From: Limnoperna fortunei
Lineage: Eukaryota; Mollusca; Bivalvia; Mytilida; Modiolidae
Direction: 5' to 3'
Length of the DNA stretch: 64,000 nt
NCBI GenBank assembly: GCA_944474755.1
Contig: OX104113.1
Coordinates: 51,351,644 to 51,415,643, forward strand
The position numbers and the translations under genes are program-made. Below are positions 60,472-64,000 of this stretch, one piece after another; the first letter of the stretch is position 1, and every line of letters begins with the position of its first letter. The notes below the pieces were generated by a model, which had not been told where the DNA came from, did not search any database, and saw only the letters and a list, made by a program, of their open reading frames with translations.

Positions 60472-61262
60472 TTTTATGGATCTGCTAGTGGTCAGAACTT
60501 ATCAACAACATGTTTTATAAACCTTTTTAATGTAGGTTTATTAAAATGGAGTTAAATGCAGATTTCCTTGTTTCCATTAATAGCAAATCTTGATTTTAAA
60601 ATTATAAAATGTTTCCGGCGTATTGTAAATTGCAGTGCAAATAAGATATAGCGGTAATGTTTTCTCAGACTTCATTTTTGGAAATATAATTAGATCGATC
60701 CGTTACGTCTTTTTGTATATTTACATTAAGTGCAACCCATAGCTGCATTCAATTTTAAAGTAGCCTTTAATTATTTGTGATCATTTTCAAAAGCCTGAGC
60801 TATGAAAATTTGAAAACATGTACTGCTTACTTGTATTTTCATTTTAATAACTAATAAGTGACTAAAAATAGATGCTTTCATAATGCAGTAGAAAAAAAAC
60901 TGAAAAAGGCAGGTACAAACCGAATGACTAAGAATTGAAAAGAAAGCTCAAACGAATTGGAAAATTCTGAAGATAGCCAAAGACTTGGGTTCAGTTTTCA
61001 TAGACATTTATAAAAACGCTAATAATTTTACATTTCTGTAGGCGTAGACAAAAGGTGCATTTGATGGATTTCATTGGACCAGAGTCAACATAAAAAATTA
61101 CAATATAACTACAAACGTATGACATGTCACAAAATGTAACATTTACTTTTAGCAGGTGCCCCTGCAATTTTCAATATGAATATACAAAAGACTCCGAAAA
61201 GGAAATTTAACGTAAAAAAAGAAGATTTTCGTAGTGTTAGATATTAATATATAGCGTTATTA

Positions 61263-61612
61263 CATCCTCACAAGTCAGGGTTTCTGTGTCCGAATGTGTC
61301 CACGAAACTCTGACAAACTTAGCTAGGAAATTCCCGGGCTAGAAGTCACTATTTTGATTGGCTACATCATACCTTGATGTAGTTAATCTAAAGATTGCTT
61401 TCATTCGCTGGTTGGTTACGGGATATCCCGATGTCGATTGTAAATAAACCAAACGGATGTGTTGCATAGCCCATGTGAAAGTCAGTGTATTTTGTACAAT
61501 AAATTGAAAGTTTGACGTCATATGAAAAACTTTTTGCCCGGGAATTTCCTGGCTAAGTTTGTCAGGGTTTGGTGGACACATGTGTACCCAGAAATCCTGA
61601 CTTGTGAGGGCG
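61263..61612. mobile_element. MITE of the 9-bp-target family, longest copy (350 bp)
   Basis: Inverted termini of about 80 bp (CATCCTCACAAGTCAGGGTT and on, including CTTAGCTAGGAAATTCCCGG) and a unique centre. Perfect 9-bp flanks GCGTTATTA (61254-61262 and 61613-61621). It is the likely parent form of the short hairpins at 34181, 41206 and 51711. Confidence 0.92.
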
Positions 61613-63118
61613 GCGTTATTAATTCATTGGCGTTTTTTTTTCAATAATTAAGTGGGAAAAAAATTTTCAAACGCGAAAATTTTCTAGCAAAGATAAGATA
61701 TTCTTAATTCCTAATCATAGTGGCCTTTATAGGGCATAACATACATGTATATGACACTCAATTGCACACAACATTACAATGCAAAACAAATACAGTATTC
61801 TATCCGGGTTTCGGTTTCGTTTTAACAAAGCACCACTAAAACCAGGCCATTAATCGATAGAAACTATATAATTTTGAGGATTTCTTTTTCAATGTAAAAT
61901 TTAAAAAAAAATCCATTCAGCAATATTAATTTCAATTAAAATGATACAATGTTTATAGTAACAAAATTTTTTCCGTGTTCATGGCTTCTTTGGCAATACC
62001 CATACATAACCCATATAATGTCGCTAGGCGTAAAACACCACACCCTCTCACTCCTTTTCAAGGAAAAAAGACGCAGTTGAATAAAAAAAAGTTTTCGTTT
62101 GCTTTTGAATAAAAACATGTCAAAGCAGTGGTGGATCTAAAAGGGGCTGTTGTTCGGGGAAAGGAATCCCTTTTCCTGATTTAATTTGTAATTTACGTAC
62201 AGATTTTCTGCAATAAATTAATTTGCCTTCACCCCCTCAACTTTTCCAAAATTCTGACCCCCTGATATGAGAGAAAACAGTTAACGTATGATGTGATGCA
62301 TTTTATTTACCAGTTGCTTAACCTTTCCAATGCATGGCTGTATCATTCTGTCCAAAAGTTAGTATTTATTTGCTTGCTATCAAGCGGTTACAGTAAGTAC
62401 TTTGTATATTCATACACACATTTCATTCTAAGATCAGTTGTACATGTTGTACAAGTTCCTGTCCTTAAACTCTATCTATCTGTATGTCTGTCTGTTCGTT
62501 CTTCCTTCTTACCGTCCGTTCGCCAGTCCGTCCAAAATTTTTTGTGAACGCTTTAACTTGAAAACTAAAGGTTAACAATGATTTGAAGTTTTAGACAATG
62601 ATTTTGTATAATGCTTATTTATCAAATGATTTAAAATCTGCCAAAAAGAAACAAACAAAAGAACAAACAAACGAACGAACGAACAAAAACAAACTAGAAA
62701 AAAACCAACATAAATAAAACTCATTACTATCCTTCGTCAGAGGAGCAATGCATTATCGCATTAAATGGGGAGTATAGAAATTGGTTTCCGGGTCGTAGCT
62801 TGTAGTGTCGGGATCAATACATTTGCATCAAATGAAAATACAATATTTATTTTAATAGTATATATGACCATGCATTCCAGTCATAAAACTGAACAAGTCA
62901 TACGTTTACCCATGCATAAACATGGCACCAAACTTGTTTTGATAATGTTACCTAGCGGTTTTATTGAAGTGACAATTAATATCACATACCTATATAAAAA
63001 TATCAGACAGTCATGTTTATAATGTCGAAATATCTATCTGTTTATTCATTTTTCCGTTCCGTTTTCCGTTTCCGTTCCGCGTTCCGTTTCCGCGTTTTAG
63101 TAACACCCGCATGTTTGC

Positions 63119-64000
63119 ACATAAATACTGTTGAACAATTTATGATGTATAACTGTTAGTTATTTTAAGATTTAATTTTTATAATTTGTGTAATCTTTTT
63201 CCATTTTTGTAACAGTATATGTTATTAAGCAATCAGAAAAAATAATTTAACATGATTTTTATTTTTATTATCTGTCTTATAGAAAGAAGAAAATCAAACA
63301 TTTTATCATCATTATTCTGGAAAAAAATGAGATAATGTAGACAGTTCAGTTCACCGGGGGGGGGGGGGGGTGGGGTGGGGTGGGGTTAACTATGGCTACA
63401 GGTCTGCGGACGGAGATTTGAAAACCCACCCTATTCATGTATTCTCGAGCGTTAAAAAAGGGACCTAATCATATACTGTACATGTATTATTAAATCAGAC
63501 ATATTCATATATTTTAGTACTGCACATTCCCATTGAGAAAATAGTCCATTCACTACCAAAATGATGAAGTGATGTTAATTTTTGGAACACTTTGTTTGTA
63601 AAATCACTGAGATTTACATGGGCTTAACATGCTTAAGATGAGAATGAAGGCATAGATATATGTAGGTAATTCACAACTACTCAATGATATTTTTTTCAAT
63701 GAAACAAGCCACCTTTTCATATATTTTGGAGAGGTAAAAAAGTTACCCATTTGGGCCGCACATCCGTATTATATATACCGTTACCACCCTTACCCCACGC
63801 CGCGACACAATTGAAGCAGCTACGAAAGTTGATTTCAAAGCTATTTATAACTGGGAACAGTTTACAATGGCGTTGTTAATATTTGTTTAAATACCGCTGC
63901 GAACCATAAAATGCAGCAGAATATTTAAACAGCGTATTTTACATTATCTGTCGCGCTCTGTAGTTGGGATAAACGGAGATAACGAGTATATGTGAACCGA
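63119..64000. other. Non-coding right edge
   Basis: A G-rich tract (63356-63387, a G run then GGGGTGGGGT repeats) could form a quadruplex. No gene seen apart from the repeat at 63560-63785. Confidence 0.5.
63560..63785 (-). repeat. Interspersed repeat shared with 27370-27590
   Basis: GTAAAATCACTGAGATTTAC, GGGCTTAACATGCTTAAGAT, CACCTTTTCATATATTTTGG and GTTACCCATTTGGGCCGCAC are inverted counterparts of the copy in gene 2. Confidence 0.65.

Larger units (their letters stand above)
60188..63108. mobile_element. 2.9-kb DNA transposon with 52-bp perfect TIRs and 10-bp target duplication
   Basis: Left terminus 60188-60239 and right terminus 63057-63108 are perfect inverted copies, beginning GGGTGTTACTAAAACGCGG and continuing as reiterated ACGGAA words. 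Immediate flanks are the 10-bp direct repeat GCATGTTTGC (60178-60187 and 63109-63118). The 9-11 bp target size and long TIRs are usual for Mutator-like elements. No transposase is visible (longest ORFs about 85 codons without motifs), so this copy is non-autonomous. It contains two nested elements at 60252-60471 and 61263-61612. Confidence 0.92.

Noticed and set aside
62293..62547. ORF of 84 codons in the transposon as a transposase
   Set aside because: Too short, without a DDE or zinc-finger signature, and overlapping a TCTG/TTCG-rich simple repeat.

Overview
The window is AT-rich, intron-containing animal DNA, most probably from a bivalve mollusc. The main support is about 17 copies or fragments of one tRNA-derived SINE whose 3' body and CAAA-type tail look like the V-type SINEs of molluscs. 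Other support comes from decayed non-LTR retrotransposons, palindromic MITEs and many minisatellites. I cannot name the species. There are no bacterial features, and I see no credible free-standing tRNA or rRNA gene.

Coding content is sparse and all on the minus strand. By matching splice sites and reading-frame phase I could assemble two complete four-exon genes: complement(join(13904..14089,15900..15957,18063..18637,20280..20381)), 306 aa, and complement(join(24902..25057,27160..27205,28019..28413,29632..29736)), 233 aa. Both have the same layout: a signal-peptide exon ending in phase 0, a cysteine-rich ectodomain plus Ser/Thr stalk exon ending in phase 2, a tiny exon that finishes the membrane segment and adds a basic stop-transfer, and a terminal exon for a short acidic tail. 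Their first six cysteines have almost the same spacing although the sequences have diverged. They look like tandem members of a fast-evolving cell-surface receptor family, with a remote resemblance to TNF-receptor cysteine modules. A third signal-peptide exon (6647-6742) with a possible second exon at the left edge (18-230) may be another member. Two consecutive exons of an unrelated, unrecognised gene lie at 59664-59974.

Layout: 1-7 kb holds the possible third gene, with a LINE inserted into a SINE. 7-13.9 kb is mostly non-coding with a 26-bp minisatellite. 13.9-20.4 kb is gene 1; its second intron begins with a 31-bp array of about 40 copies that reiterates the exon-intron junction. 20.4-24.9 kb is a 47-bp minisatellite and repeats. 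24.9-29.7 kb is gene 2, whose third intron carries a 21-bp array bounded by 95-bp near-perfect inverted repeats. 30-34.7 kb is intergenic repeats. About 34.7-46.4 kb and 47.4-55.8 kb are two diverged copies of one tandem segmental duplication, each with private LINE, SINE and MITE insertions. 56-60 kb has SINEs and the orphan exon pair. 60.2-63.1 kb is a DNA transposon with 52-bp perfect terminal inverted repeats and a 10-bp target duplication, itself holding two smaller nested elements.

The retrotransposon remnants (2.2-3.8, 33.7-34.0, 37.4-41.0, 44.4-45.8 and 47.5-49.0 kb) are all broken by stops, frameshifts, truncation or internal deletion.
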